Below the pieces are notes generated by a model. That model saw nothing but the letters and a program-made list of their open reading frames with translations. It made no database searches and was not told the DNA's origin. A stretch of 20,211 nucleotides of DNA, taken from assembly GCF_000090795.2 (NCBI RefSeq), contig NW_003546321.1, forward strand, positions 271,775 through 291,985, written 5' to 3'. Position 1 is the stretch's first letter, and every line of letters starts with the position of its first letter. This document shows positions 7,704 to 15,860 of this stretch, one piece after another. The DNA comes from Amphimedon queenslandica (lineage: Eukaryota; Porifera; Demospongiae; Haplosclerida; Niphatidae). The position numbers were made by a program, and so were the translations under genes.

Positions 7704-9180
7704 AGTAACTTAATTGAGGATAACATTAGAAAGCAATATTATTTCTCAAATACATGCATGTACACAATGTATGATCAAATCATATTTTAGTATACATTGT
7801 ACATGCTACCTTTGTCATTATTAGTTGGTATGCCACATTCATATTTTATACAGGTACTTACTTGGCGCAAGGACTAGTTAAAAAGTGAGGCCTGACTTAG
7901 AAAAAGATTCAAAGGGTTAAAGGACGTTCCTCTTTGTGAGAAAATGTATCTTGTTAGCAGTTTGTAATGTATGTTTGTGATAAACAAAAGTTATCATGCA
8001 TATACATGTACATGTTTAATACAGCATATTTTACAGGTAGTGGATTATTGGTGCATTTATTGTGCTTGTACATTTTGCTGATTATCATGCATAACTTTTA
8101 TCCTGATTAACTTTTATCCATATGTAGTTTCACGTATAGTATATGTGTTTATTGGAATTACACGGAATACAAAATTCATTGTCATTTGTAATAAAGTTTG
8201 TTCACCATTACTGTTTGTGCTATTGTTATTATTAATCTTTGAATTTACATTGCTTGCTTTTGATGCTTCTATTACATTTCTTTACAGGTAATTACAGCTG
8301 GAAAGAATTTGATTGAGCAAAATTTTTATTGCTTAAGGTTGGAATGTGCAATATAATCAAAGGCAGTTCTGAATTTCGGGAGTTGTAAATATATTTATTG
8401 CATTATTAAATAAAACTTAATGTTTTATTGTAGGTCCTTCATGGGTAGTTGTATCACACTACAGGAGGTGCCTGCATAGGTTTTACATCTCTGTAGTCTA
8501 AGGAATGGAATATGTAGTAAGATTAAATATTGCGAGATTCCAAAGTGTCTTCTGTATTTTGTTATAGTTTACAATTCAATGTTACATGTACATTTGTTTG
8601 ATGGGTATGTCATTATAAGCGTGGCCATAGTAAGTACTCTCAGTATAAGTTACTGTTTGCCAGCTCATCTTTCATTGATGATAGCTAGTTTATTGTAATG
8701 ATATGTGCATGCAGGTTCTCATTAACAAACAACAATTGTTTGCACATTGGAAAATATTCATGTGTTCTATTTATATGTATCGGCACAATGCAAGTCTTAT
8801 AAACAAATTTTAATTCAGGATCGCGTTACTAAGCAAATTAAAATATGTATCTTTGTTTTTTAATAGATGATGAATGACGGCACTGTGCAGGTTCATGTAT
8901 GTAATATAATGTCCATAATAAGGTCTATATAGGTATTATTTATTTCTTAAATCATTCATTATGATAATGTGTATTTTTCTTCCTGGATGATTGATAGAAA
9001 CTAAGGCATTGGAGCATTTATGTCTTGTCAACTAAACACTAGGCATTGCTGATGTATTTTCATCTTGTCTTTACGCTGATGCACTTTTTATTGACATTTA
9101 GATTATTCTTCATTGTAGCTACATCTATAATTATAATATATAACAAGGTTTTAAACTGAAGTTAATAAAAGTTATAATTT
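7704..9180. other. AT-rich non-coding stretch with splice-like words
   Basis: No gene supported on either strand. Several strong acceptor-like strings occur on the plus strand (..ttacag near 8037, ..tttctttacag near 8287, ..ttttattgtag near 8433), each followed by a few open codons, but no segment is long enough to call an exon. A 15-base word GTTCTCATTAACAAA near 7274-7292 recurs near 8715, both preceded by ATATG/TGCATG, pointing to an old duplication. Confidence 0.35.
7757..7803. repeat. Small imperfect inverted repeat
   Basis: GCATGTACACAATGTAT at about 7757 pairs with GTATACATTGTACATGC ending near 7805, with about 15 bases between. Similar CATGTACA words recur through 7680-8010 and near 8583. 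Confidence 0.45.
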
Positions 9181-9240
9181 ATGGTTCCTCCTGATCCTCG
9201 GGGCCTCTGCCTCCTTCCCCTAGTCCTGCAAGCTCTCCTT
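9181..9240 (+). CDS. Possible signal-peptide first exon (plus strand)
   Basis: Seen: ATG at 9181, 20 codons rich in Leu and Pro (MVPPDPRGLCLLPLVLQALL) and then a donor G/GTAGGT with GT at 9241. An acceptor (..tgctggtacag) ends at 9359, and the phases fit, so the plus strand would continue into the 24-bp repeat reading LQEGLPEP units. That frame meets a stop (TAG, about 9489). The minus strand of the same segment is also open, so strand is uncertain. Confidence 0.2.
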
Positions 9241-9321
9241 GGTAGGTTTTGATACAATTGCGGAATATAATTCAGTACATCATAGTAAAGCCTTACAATT
9301 TGGCAATTAATTTACTGCCCT

Positions 9322-9648
9322 TTATTTGGCAATAATGAGCTGCCTTTGCTGGTACAGCAAAGGCAGTGCTGGGGCTGGAGGAATTACAGGAAGGGCTCCT
9401 CCAGGAGGAACAGCCAGAGCACCTCCAGGAGGTACTGCCAGAGCCCCTCCAGGAGGGACTGCCAGAGCCCCTCCAAGAGAAACAGCCATAGCCCCTCCAT
9501 GAGGGATTGCTGGAGCCCCTCCAGGAAGGATTGCCGGAGCTCCTCTATGAGAGATTACGGCTGGATCTCCTCCAGGAGGCAGAATTGGATCTTCTGCATC
9601 TTCCACTCCTCCTTTTCGAGCCGGATCTGGGCTTGGTGATCTACTCAT
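9322..9648 (-). CDS. Pro/Gly/Ala octapeptide-repeat protein or exon, unknown
   Basis: Seen: ATG at 9646-9648, just after an acceptor-like tract (ttttctttgtag), opens 108 codons to TAA at 9322-9324 with no internal stop. It starts MSRSPSPDPARKGGVEDAED, then runs through about eight copies of an eight-residue unit close to GGALAVPP, and ends LPLLYQQRQLIIAK. An in-frame ATG seven codons upstream exists, but the acceptor-like site falls between. The segment is far richer in GC than its surroundings. Because the unit is 24 bp, other frames and the plus strand are also largely open, so the coding strand cannot be fixed from sequence alone. No known domain; a low-complexity extracellular or structural protein is possible. 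Confidence 0.35.
   Translation of the reverse strand: MSRSPSPDPARKGGVEDAEDPILPPGGDPAVISHRGAPAILPGGAPAIPHGGAMAVSLGGALAVPPGGALAVPPGGALAVPPGGALPVIPPAPALPLLYQQRQLIIAK
9374..9590. repeat. 24-bp tandem repeat, about 8-9 units
   Basis: The word CCTCCA (or a one-base variant) recurs exactly every 24 bases at 9398, 9422, 9446, 9470, 9494, 9518, 9542 and 9566, within units close to CCTCCAGGAGGGACTGCCAGAGCC. All substitutions and no indels: the period and therefore the frame are kept, which suggests selection on a protein or recent expansion. Confidence 0.9.
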
Positions 9649-9720
9649 GCTACAAAGAAAACGATACATTCATAAAGTATATAAGCTAGAAGTTTTATAA
9701 ACTGACTTGTTGCTTACAGA

Positions 9721-9819
9721 TCAGGAAATTTAAAAATGACTTTAGCTGACGGACTGTGGCGACAGTGCAACAGCAATATCAGCAGGAAATCAAATCAGGC
9801 ACGGTGTCACTTTAAATAG
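9721..9819 (+). CDS. Exon-like short ORF, unknown
   Basis: Seen: an acceptor (..acttgttgcttacag) ends at 9719; after one base, 32 codons run open to TAG at 9817-9819. The peptide (contains MTLADGLWRQCNSNISRKS) is balanced and hydrophilic and the DNA is GC-richer than its flanks. No family recognised. It could be a terminal exon of the plus-strand reading of the neighbouring repeat, but no phase-consistent link was established. Confidence 0.2.
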   Translation, partial: SGNLKMTLADGLWRQCNSNISRKSNQARCHFK

Positions 9820-10065
9820 TTTTCTAACAGGATATTATAGATATACATCATTATGAATAATTAATCATTAGCTATGAATTTCAAAAGTATTTCAAAATGT
9901 GGTTTGTGTAAGCACATGAAGGCAAAAAATTATATCTTGAAGGTTTATTGGAAAATTGTGTATTGGATTTTTAAGCCTAGGTAATTAAGATCAATAAACA
10001 TAATGTTGATATAAATATAAAAATAATTAACAAATTAAATAAAAAAGTTTGAAAACAAGTAAAAA
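9820..10065. other. AT-rich stretch, nothing seen
   Basis: Poly-A/T runs and no open frame or motif of note; flank of the inverted-repeat element that begins at about 10066. Confidence 0.4.
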
Positions 10066-10199
10066 AAAAATTTCTTTACTAAAAAAATAGGGTTGTTCAA
10101 AAAATGTAAATTATTATTTCAATTGATAATGAGAAAAGTTTATTAATAGAAAATAATTATTCATAAAAATAATACAAAAATTTCAACCCTACTTTGCAG
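10066..10199 (+). repeat. Left terminal inverted repeat
   Basis: Pairs with 12617-12778 as described for the whole unit. Inner end CAACCCTACTTTGCAGAA, outer end ATTTCTTTACTAAAAAAA. The arm also carries TAGGGTTG near its outer end and CAACCCTA at its inner end, so each arm has its own short internal inverted repeat and might itself be a small MITE. Confidence 0.75.
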
Positions 10200-10419
10200 A
10201 ATTTAATAAAGGAGCATTGATTCCTTTAATATGATCAACTTTAATGAAAGAATATGATAACCCAACTGCTTGGTTCCAGCTTACAGAAGTTTGGCGAGCC
10301 CAATAACAATTCCTAAGAAAGAAACATCATCAGATAAAAATTTAAATAAAGCGTTGAATACTAAATATATGTATCCATGCTTTTTGTTAAAAACCCAAAA
10401 AGTATATAGAATAGCCAAT

Positions 10420-12304
10420 AAAAAAGCAGAGGTTTGTTCTGCTTTCTCTGATGCCAAGTCACACTATGAGCAGGAGCTAATTAATATCTTCCATTATGAC
10501 TCTCGTTAAATCTACCAGTGTATTTGTTATCTCCAAGATAGACAATATACCAGAAACTCTTCACCTTAGTGATACATACGCAACTAGTGACTCTGAGAAA
10601 GCCTCTCCCTTCAACAATCATTTTTACTTCATTTTTGCTACAAGTTCTTCATCTATTGCCTCATCTGCATACTCACCCCCTTCTGGTTAACAACTTCATT
10701 CAGTCGCTTGCACTGAAGAGGAAGTCTACAACATCTTACCTCATCTTGACATCAAGAAGGCTTCTGACATAGATGGTATCAATTCTACCATATTGAAACA
10801 CTTTGCCTTGGCTCTCTCTCCTCCCATTACTCACCTACTCAACTTGTCAATGTCCTCTTCAGCTCTGCCACAGGAGTGGTGTACTCATTTGTTAAGCCAA
10901 TTTTTAAGTCTGGTGATCGCACTAATCTTAGTAATTATCGTCCCATTGCTTTTTTACCAGTTATCTCAGAAGTACTTGAGATGGTGGTCGATAATCATCT
11001 CTTTAGTCATGTCAGCTGTAGAATTTCATCTTCACAATTTGGTTTCATGCCCTCTCACTGCCGATTCAACAACTCTTAGTCATGTTATCTGATATATACA
11101 GTGCTTTTTATAAGAAGAGTTTTATTTACTGTGTCTATCTCGATTTTCGTAAAGTGTTTGACTCTGTTTTTGATACTACACTTATCACCAAACTTTGGTC
11201 TTTCGGAGTCACAAGAGACCTTTCAGATTGGTTTAGAGTACATCTCACTAGTAGGAGTCAGTGTGTGTTTATCAATGGGTCTACATCTGGTGTTCTGGAG
11301 GTACCGAGTGGAGTTACTCAAGGTAGTGTTTTAGGTCCTCTTATTTTTGCTATTCATCAATGACCTAACGGTCATTTTCTGTCCTTCCAAGATTCATCTA
11401 TTTGCAGACAACTCTAAGTACTTTCCGGTTGTTCAGAATGTAGATGAATGCTCTGACCTCCAGGGCAGCCTCAATTTTGCTTTGCAATGGAGTACTGACC
11501 AGAACCTTGGATTCAACACCCTCAAATCTTATCAGTTTTCACAGGGGCCTTACTCCCTCTCTCAGTTTTCCCTAAAATATTCATAGTTTCACTATTCCTC
11601 CATTGTTGGAGACCTGGGTGCATATTTGTCACAAGATCTTTCATGGTCTTCTCAACATTCTGAAATCGTCACAATGGCTAACAAAGTCCTTGGTGTACTC
11701 AAGAGGTCATTTATTTGTGCTAATGTTGAAGTAAAGAAGAGATTGTATCTATCCCTTGCGCGCTCCATCTTGTCCTATGGTTCTCAGCTGTGGCATCCTC
11801 TCATTAAAGACATGTTTTCTACAGAAGGTGCAGCAGAGAGCTTCCAAATACAAACTTTCAGACTACCAGTCCCACCATAAGATCAGACTCACCAAATGGG
11901 TATTTTGCCTCATATGATGTACTTTGAGCATTTAGACATCAGTTTTGTTTCACGCAGTCTCAAGGACAAGGAGAGCTCTTGCTCAGACTTTTTTGATATA
12001 TTGTCATTCCTTACATTTAATGAGTCTAGCTCAAGGTCAGGTCATCATGCTAAACTACGTCATATGACATCTCCCTCTTCTGAAACCTACTCTTCCTACT
12101 TCCATTGTCTTCCAAAGCTGTGGAATCAACTCCCTACTTTTGATCTCTCTCTCTCTTTAAACTAACTGCCTCGAGGTCAAGAGATTCTTATCGCAGCAGT
12201 TTTTAACACTATTTGACAGTAGTGTCCCCTGTTCATACTATTTTTTGTGTCTCTGTTGTCTGTGCTCTTGCAACCCTTCACCAAAAAATCTAGAATACAT
12301 TTAA
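10420..12304 (+). pseudogene. CR1/jockey-like non-LTR retrotransposon reverse transcriptase, truncated and frameshifted
   Basis: Seen in order: AKSHYEQELINIF linker (about 10455); EEEVYNILPHLDIKKASDID before the fingers; then a frame change near 10885 into KPIFKSGDRTNLSNYRPIAF and LLPVISEVLE-type sequence; SSQFGFMP; YLDFRKVFDSVFD (motif A) at about 11136; VPSGVTQGSVLGPLIFAI (motif B) at about 11300; frame change; FINDL and FADNSK (motif C) at 11401; [11 protein letters not shown]; thumb and C-terminal region ending CNPSPKNLEYI with TAA at 12302-12304. The N-terminal endonuclease is missing, so it is 5'-truncated, as is usual for LINE copies. Motif C should be F/YADD; here the second Asp is Asn. 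At least four frame breaks. Family placement (CR1/L2/jockey) is from motif style. Confidence 0.9.
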
Positions 12305-12616
12305 TTGTTTTTATTTAGGCTCCTTGATTATGTTCACGGAGACCATCAAGGTCCTATATATTTTGTCTAACTCATTTCTTTACTCCCTTTGTCCCACCTT
12401 GTAGCAAAATATTCATTCAAAATTTAAATTTTGTAATTGTGATGACAGTAATTTATTCATTCAATTCTAGCTGAATATACTGATTTTTAGTTATCGCAAT
12501 AGTTAATTTACATCATACTCATAGCAATGTATTAGGGCAATCATTACATACAGAGGCGTAATTATAATTCATTAAATTAAATTTCAATCTATATTGTATT
12601 CTGAATTGTGCATTTT

Positions 12617-12778
12617 CTGCAAAGTAGGGTTCAACTTTTTGTATTATTTTTATGAATAGTTATTTTTTATAAATTAATTTTTTATTAATTGAAATAATAA
12701 TAATTATTATGATTGAAATCAACCCTCTGGTTTCTTTCATTTATGACTACCCTACTTTTTTAGTTAAAGAAATATTTT
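12617..12778 (-). repeat. Right terminal inverted repeat
   Basis: Reverse complement of the left arm, a little longer because of extra bases near its outer part (GACTACCCTACTTTTTTAG and CAACCCTCTGGTTTC lie close together). Inner end TTCTGCAAAGTAGGGTT. The stretch 12305-12616 between the reverse transcriptase stop and this arm is AT-rich, with no gene seen. Confidence 0.75.
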
Positions 12779-12782
12779 TAAT

Positions 12783-13652
12783 TTATACAATTAGAAATCT
12801 TGACAGTACAATTGCAACAGGTTCTGATATCAGTTAGTATAAATTAATGAATGTAAAAGAAGCGCCTATACACAATAGGCAAGAGCATTTTGATTTGTTA
12901 CGCTTTCTACTTATTTCCACGGAGAGCATCATCCCAGACAAAGCTATTCAGCACAGACTATTGTTTAGCAAATACGTAAAATCAAGACTTTTGAATAAAG
13001 ATTCTCGATTTTGTAGGTATCATTCGGCTGTATTACGGATTAAAAATTAATAAGGCCTTAAATAATGGCATATATAATTTAATAATAACAAGAAGAGGCA
13101 AAGTTAGTGAAACTCTTGCTGAAATAAATAGAAAAAATTAATGTTTTAGTTAAAGAATTTCAGGGCAATTTAAGTACCATGTTGGCTATAATACATGGCA
13201 CAAATCAACATTGGTTCCATGTGAAAGGTGAAGTCAAAGCAATGACTGCTGTGTATGGCTCACCAACACTTACCCTGACACTAAGTTGAGCTAAATACAA
13301 TCAGCTGATATGGCACAATACTTAAGAATAGTGAATAATGCACCACAATCACATAGTATTTCTAGATTATGTACTGAGAATCCCATTTCAGTATTATGAC
13401 AATTTTCATACCAGTTTAAAGACTTCTTTAACATTGTTATACTCCAGAGATGTGTTCTTGGCAAAGTAGAGCAATATTATGTTAAAAAACGAATATCAAA
13501 TGCATGGAGCATCTCATTATCATATCGTTCTATGGATTAAAAAAATGCCTGTTGCCGGTATCGATCATCCAGATGTGTTCTTTTATGCAAAATAGGATAC
13601 GCTGTCTTATACCAAAGAGTAATACTTCACCTGATTTAAATTTTTTGGTAAT
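12783..13652 (+). pseudogene. Helitron family 2 Rep (Helitron-like N) region, plus copy
   Basis: Seen: strong DNA similarity, inverted, to about 17045-16130, starting at TACAATTAGAAATCTTGA and ending at AATTTTTTGGTAA. Translation in changing frames gives NVKEAPIHNRQEHFDLLRF, YVKSRLLNKDSRF, FQGNLSTML, TNQHWFHVKGEVKAM, YGSPTLTLTLS (Rep motif 1 area), and SHYHIVLWIKK, which keeps the His-Tyr-His of the HUH motif. Stops and frameshifts are frequent. Compared with the minus copy there is a deletion of roughly 60 bases at about 12925 (the LFPTGQYGEHHP stretch). Both ends of the similarity are sharp: the left abuts the inverted-repeat element, the right falls into unrelated sequence. Confidence 0.85.
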
Positions 13653-13795
13653 AAAATTTGACCATAATTGACAAAAGGGCCCTTATGGCGCAAAAAATCA
13701 ATTTTGAGATTAATGTACCAAGTTGTAAAGCAAGCTTTGCTCGTCCCATTTGCGAATGTTTGACCCCAATCTGCCTTATGGTTGCTTACTTACAG

Positions 13796-13964
13796 CCCCT
13801 CAAAGAGGTAGAGGTAGTAGGAGCAGCCCAATTCATTTTGTGGAGAAAAAATGCTTTAATAAGTATCTGTATTCTTCCGTGTCACGGGAAAGGAAAATGG
13901 CCTTCTGTTTGGTGAAGGCTTCCGTTTAATGCTACTGCTCTTAATAGCTGGAAAGACAAAAAAG
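13796..13964 (+). pseudogene. Exon-like segment of unknown gene, frame-broken
   Basis: Seen: acceptor (..ttgcttacttacag) ends at 13795 and a perfect donor AAAG/GTAAGT has GT at 13965-13966. One frame reads PQRGRGSSRSSPIHFVEKKC and NKYLYSSVSRERKMAF before a TAA at about 13927; the next frame then reads RLPFNATALNSWKDKK up to the donor. A single-base shift would explain both. The next exon-like piece (14395-14433) continues this second frame for ten more codons with no stop. No family recognised. Upstream, 13653-13795 holds another open frame without any signal. Confidence 0.3.
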
Positions 13965-14014
13965 GTAAGTATTAGTTGTATTGTAAGGTATATAGTTACT
14001 TTAGTAAAGCCTGA

Positions 14015-14272
14015 GTAGTCAAGCGACTCTGTTGGCTCGGGCAACCCACTGTTGGCTCCAGCGACTTTTTGTTAGCTCAAGCGGCTATGTGTTCGCTTGA
14101 GAGCCTCAGAGTCAGCTCTACGGACCCTGTTTTAGCTGAAGCAACTCTTGCTTAGCTTTAGAGACTCGGTGTTTGCTCAAGCAACCCTGGATTTGCTCGA
14201 GGAACTGTGTAACCTAGAGCGACCTTGTGTTAGCTCTATAAACCCTGTGTGAGTTCTAGCAACTCTGTCAAG
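14015..14272 (+). repeat. 20-bp minisatellite, 13 degenerate units
   Basis: Units start with GCTC/GCTT/GCTG at 14035, 14055, 14075, 14095, 14115, 14135, 14155, 14175 and 14195, then after one 18-base unit at 14213, 14233 and 14253; a partial unit precedes at 14015. Approximate consensus GCTCnAGCgACcCTGTGTTa. The period is held exactly over nine units although individual units differ at many positions, so it is old. The period is not a multiple of three, so it is not a coding repeat. Confidence 0.9.
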
Positions 14273-14394
14273 ACAGTACACTGTAGAAAGTTTAAGGACA
14301 GTAAGTAGTAAGGTTGTAGAATCTTATATAAAAATAATATTTATTATAAATAAACATTAATGTTTGTAAAATGTTATTATCTTTTCCAATTCAG

Positions 14395-14433
14395 TGAAAC
14401 GATCTCAGTTGAAGGACCTAAAGTGAAACAAAG
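14395..14433 (+). pseudogene. Micro-exon-like segment with good splice sites
   Basis: Seen: acceptor (..tatcttttccaattcag) ends at 14394 and donor AAG/GTAAAG begins at 14434, enclosing 39 bases. Following the upstream segment's last phase it reads VKRSQLKDLK, then TGA. A third donor-like site, ACG/GTAAGT, lies at 14481. The 20-bp minisatellite would lie in the intron between the two segments. Confidence 0.25.
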
Positions 14434-14504
14434 GTAAAGCAACACACAAAGATAAAAGACAATCTAAGAAGTGTTGAACGGTAAGTTTAAGAGAAAGTGA
14501 TATT

Positions 14505-14735
14505 GTATTTGTTATACTCTATAGGATGGATGGTGTATTAATGTGTATTGTAGCAAATGTAACTTACAATGACTGAGTGAGTTACAGAGACATGTGTGTG
14601 AGTGATGAAGACAAGTGAGTAAGTGACGAAGACACATGAGAGAGAATCATGGGTGTTTGTATTTGTTATGCTGTATAAGAGGGATAGTACACTAATGTGT
14701 ATTGTACAAGTACCTCACCATAACTGTGAGTAAGA
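14505..14735 (+). repeat. Direct repeat, ~154-bp offset, with TGAGT-rich interior
   Basis: GTATTTGTTATaCTcTATAgGA at 14505 recurs at 14659 (GTATTTGTTATgCTgTATAaGA), each followed by CTAATGTGTATTGTA or a near copy. Between them are shorter repeats such as GTGAGTGATGAAGACAA and GTAAGTGACGAAGACAC. No coding evidence; two-copy tandem duplication. Confidence 0.65.
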
Positions 14736-14807
14736 CTCTTTGTTTTAGTGAGTAAAGGAGAGAGTGAGTCTTCCTCTTTTCCTTTAAGTTTATCACTCTC
14801 TCTTTAC

Positions 14808-15014
14808 CTGTACAGGCACCTCATAGTCCTCCACTGATTCCTCAAGACGTCTGACTCCATTTTCTGGTAAGTCAAAACTAATCATGTTTAAAGCTTCACT
14901 TATTCCACTTATATCTGGGTCTTGGCTTAACCCAGTCTCACCTAGGTCGCATCTTGAACCCAGCTATGTCTTGGTCATCTCAATACTGCTGTTCCCATCA
15001 TCGTTATTATCCAT
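14808..15014 (-). pseudogene. First-exon-like segment with one stop, unknown gene
   Basis: Seen: ATG at 15012-15014, 69 codons ending exactly at a consensus donor CAG/GTAAAG (GT at 14806-14807). The peptide is acidic and protein-like (MDNNDDGNSSIEMTKT, TAG at 14964-14966, LGSRCDLGETGLSQD, then LPENGVRRLEESVEDYEVPV). The segment is richer in GC than its flanks, and the sequence after the TAG stays clearly coding-like, so the stop looks like a recent lesion (CAG to TAG is one change). No domain recognised. It lies just downstream, on the same strand, of the broken end of the minus-strand Helitron, but no link is shown. It could be a host gene exon or the first exon of another element. Confidence 0.4.
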
Positions 15015-15279
15015 CACAATTTCTATTGATTTTTATTATCAATAATGATAATTATGACACTGTATTGCTTGTAGTACTTATGTTGTATTGTATAAAGTAG
15101 TTAAAGCGTAGTACTGTGGTTAATATTGTTTCTGACCAGGTGTCACTTCATATTTTTTACGATTCAGCGAGTGTTTTTTGCTTGATTACTTCCTGCTGAT
15201 TATCGAAGTAGTTTTGTGGCATCTCTAGCTTGTACTGTTAGCCTTTCTACCTTGCTCCTTGCGTAGTACAAGGTCAGTT

Positions 15280-15860
15280 TTAGTGCCAAGTATAGATGCT
15301 TCTCTGTGACACATAAAAGCTTCTTTCATTGTTTCTCCTTCCATTACGAGTGTGCTCTCGTCTCTAAACGGCACAAATAAAAAATATTAGCGAGTAATAA
15401 AAATCGTCTATTTTCTCTTCTTGCATAGGATTAAATTTCCTATGGTTTAGAAAGACGGGCTGTGATCGAGCTTCGTATTCTCTTTCCCCATTTTCTCCTA
15501 TTTTATTAAGTTTGTAGTTAGCAACTAATTCATAAAGAGATACATCTTCCATGTTATTCGGTCTTGTTAGATAAAATTATTTAATTATGCTAGGATTAAA
15601 AATGTCTTTAGAAGATCGATCCATTTTAGTCAAATATGAATAGTTTTTAATTTTTCTGCTCCTCTTCTGAGGCAAGTACACATTAACGTACTGTACAGTT
15701 ACTGATTTCATGTATAAACTTTCACTGAGAAGAAGATCGCTAGCTTCATATAGTCCTACTTCCTTAGCTCGAAGTAATTTTTGTCCAATTTTCCAAAGCC
15801 TGCTGTATATGTTGTCACTGCTGCTGACTTCATCCCATAAGACCTGTGCATGACTCTTTT
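15280..15860 (-). pseudogene. Helitron family 2, linker after Rep (minus copy), 3'-truncated
   Basis: Seen: pieces reading RLWKIGQKLLRAKEVGLYEA, SDLLLSESLYMKSVTVQYVN, VYLPQKRSRKIKNYSYLTKM, then MEDVSLYELVANYKLNKI, GENGEREYEARSQPVFLNH and EEKIDDFYYSLIFF, a frame break, and ESTLVMEGETMKEAFM. This is the same linker as 3240-3795 on the plus strand and is better preserved. Similarity stops near 15280; the helicase and OTU parts do not follow. 15015-15279 has no gene seen. Confidence 0.8.

Larger units (their letters stand above)
10066..12778. mobile_element. Unit with long terminal inverted repeats enclosing a reverse transcriptase
   Basis: Seen: 10066-10199 is matched in reverse complement by about 12617-12778. 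Shared blocks, outer to inner, are ATTTCTTTA(a)CTAAAAAA, TAGGGT, TTATTATTTCAATTgATAA, ATTCATAAAAATAATACAAAAA and CAACCCTACTTTGCAGAA (one arm lacks a base or two). By eye about three quarters of positions agree. Between them lies a CR1/jockey-like reverse transcriptase. Such retrotransposons do not have terminal inverted repeats, so the likely explanations are insertion of the retrotransposon in a MITE-type element, two inverted MITE copies flanking it by chance, or capture of the RT by a DNA transposon. No clear target-site duplication was seen. Its right end directly abuts a Helitron fragment. Confidence 0.65.

Noticed and set aside
8030-8500. Series of ..tttacag/ttgtag words suggesting micro-exons
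   Set aside because: Segments after them have stops within a few codons in at least two frames and no donor in phase; chance matches are expected in T-rich DNA.
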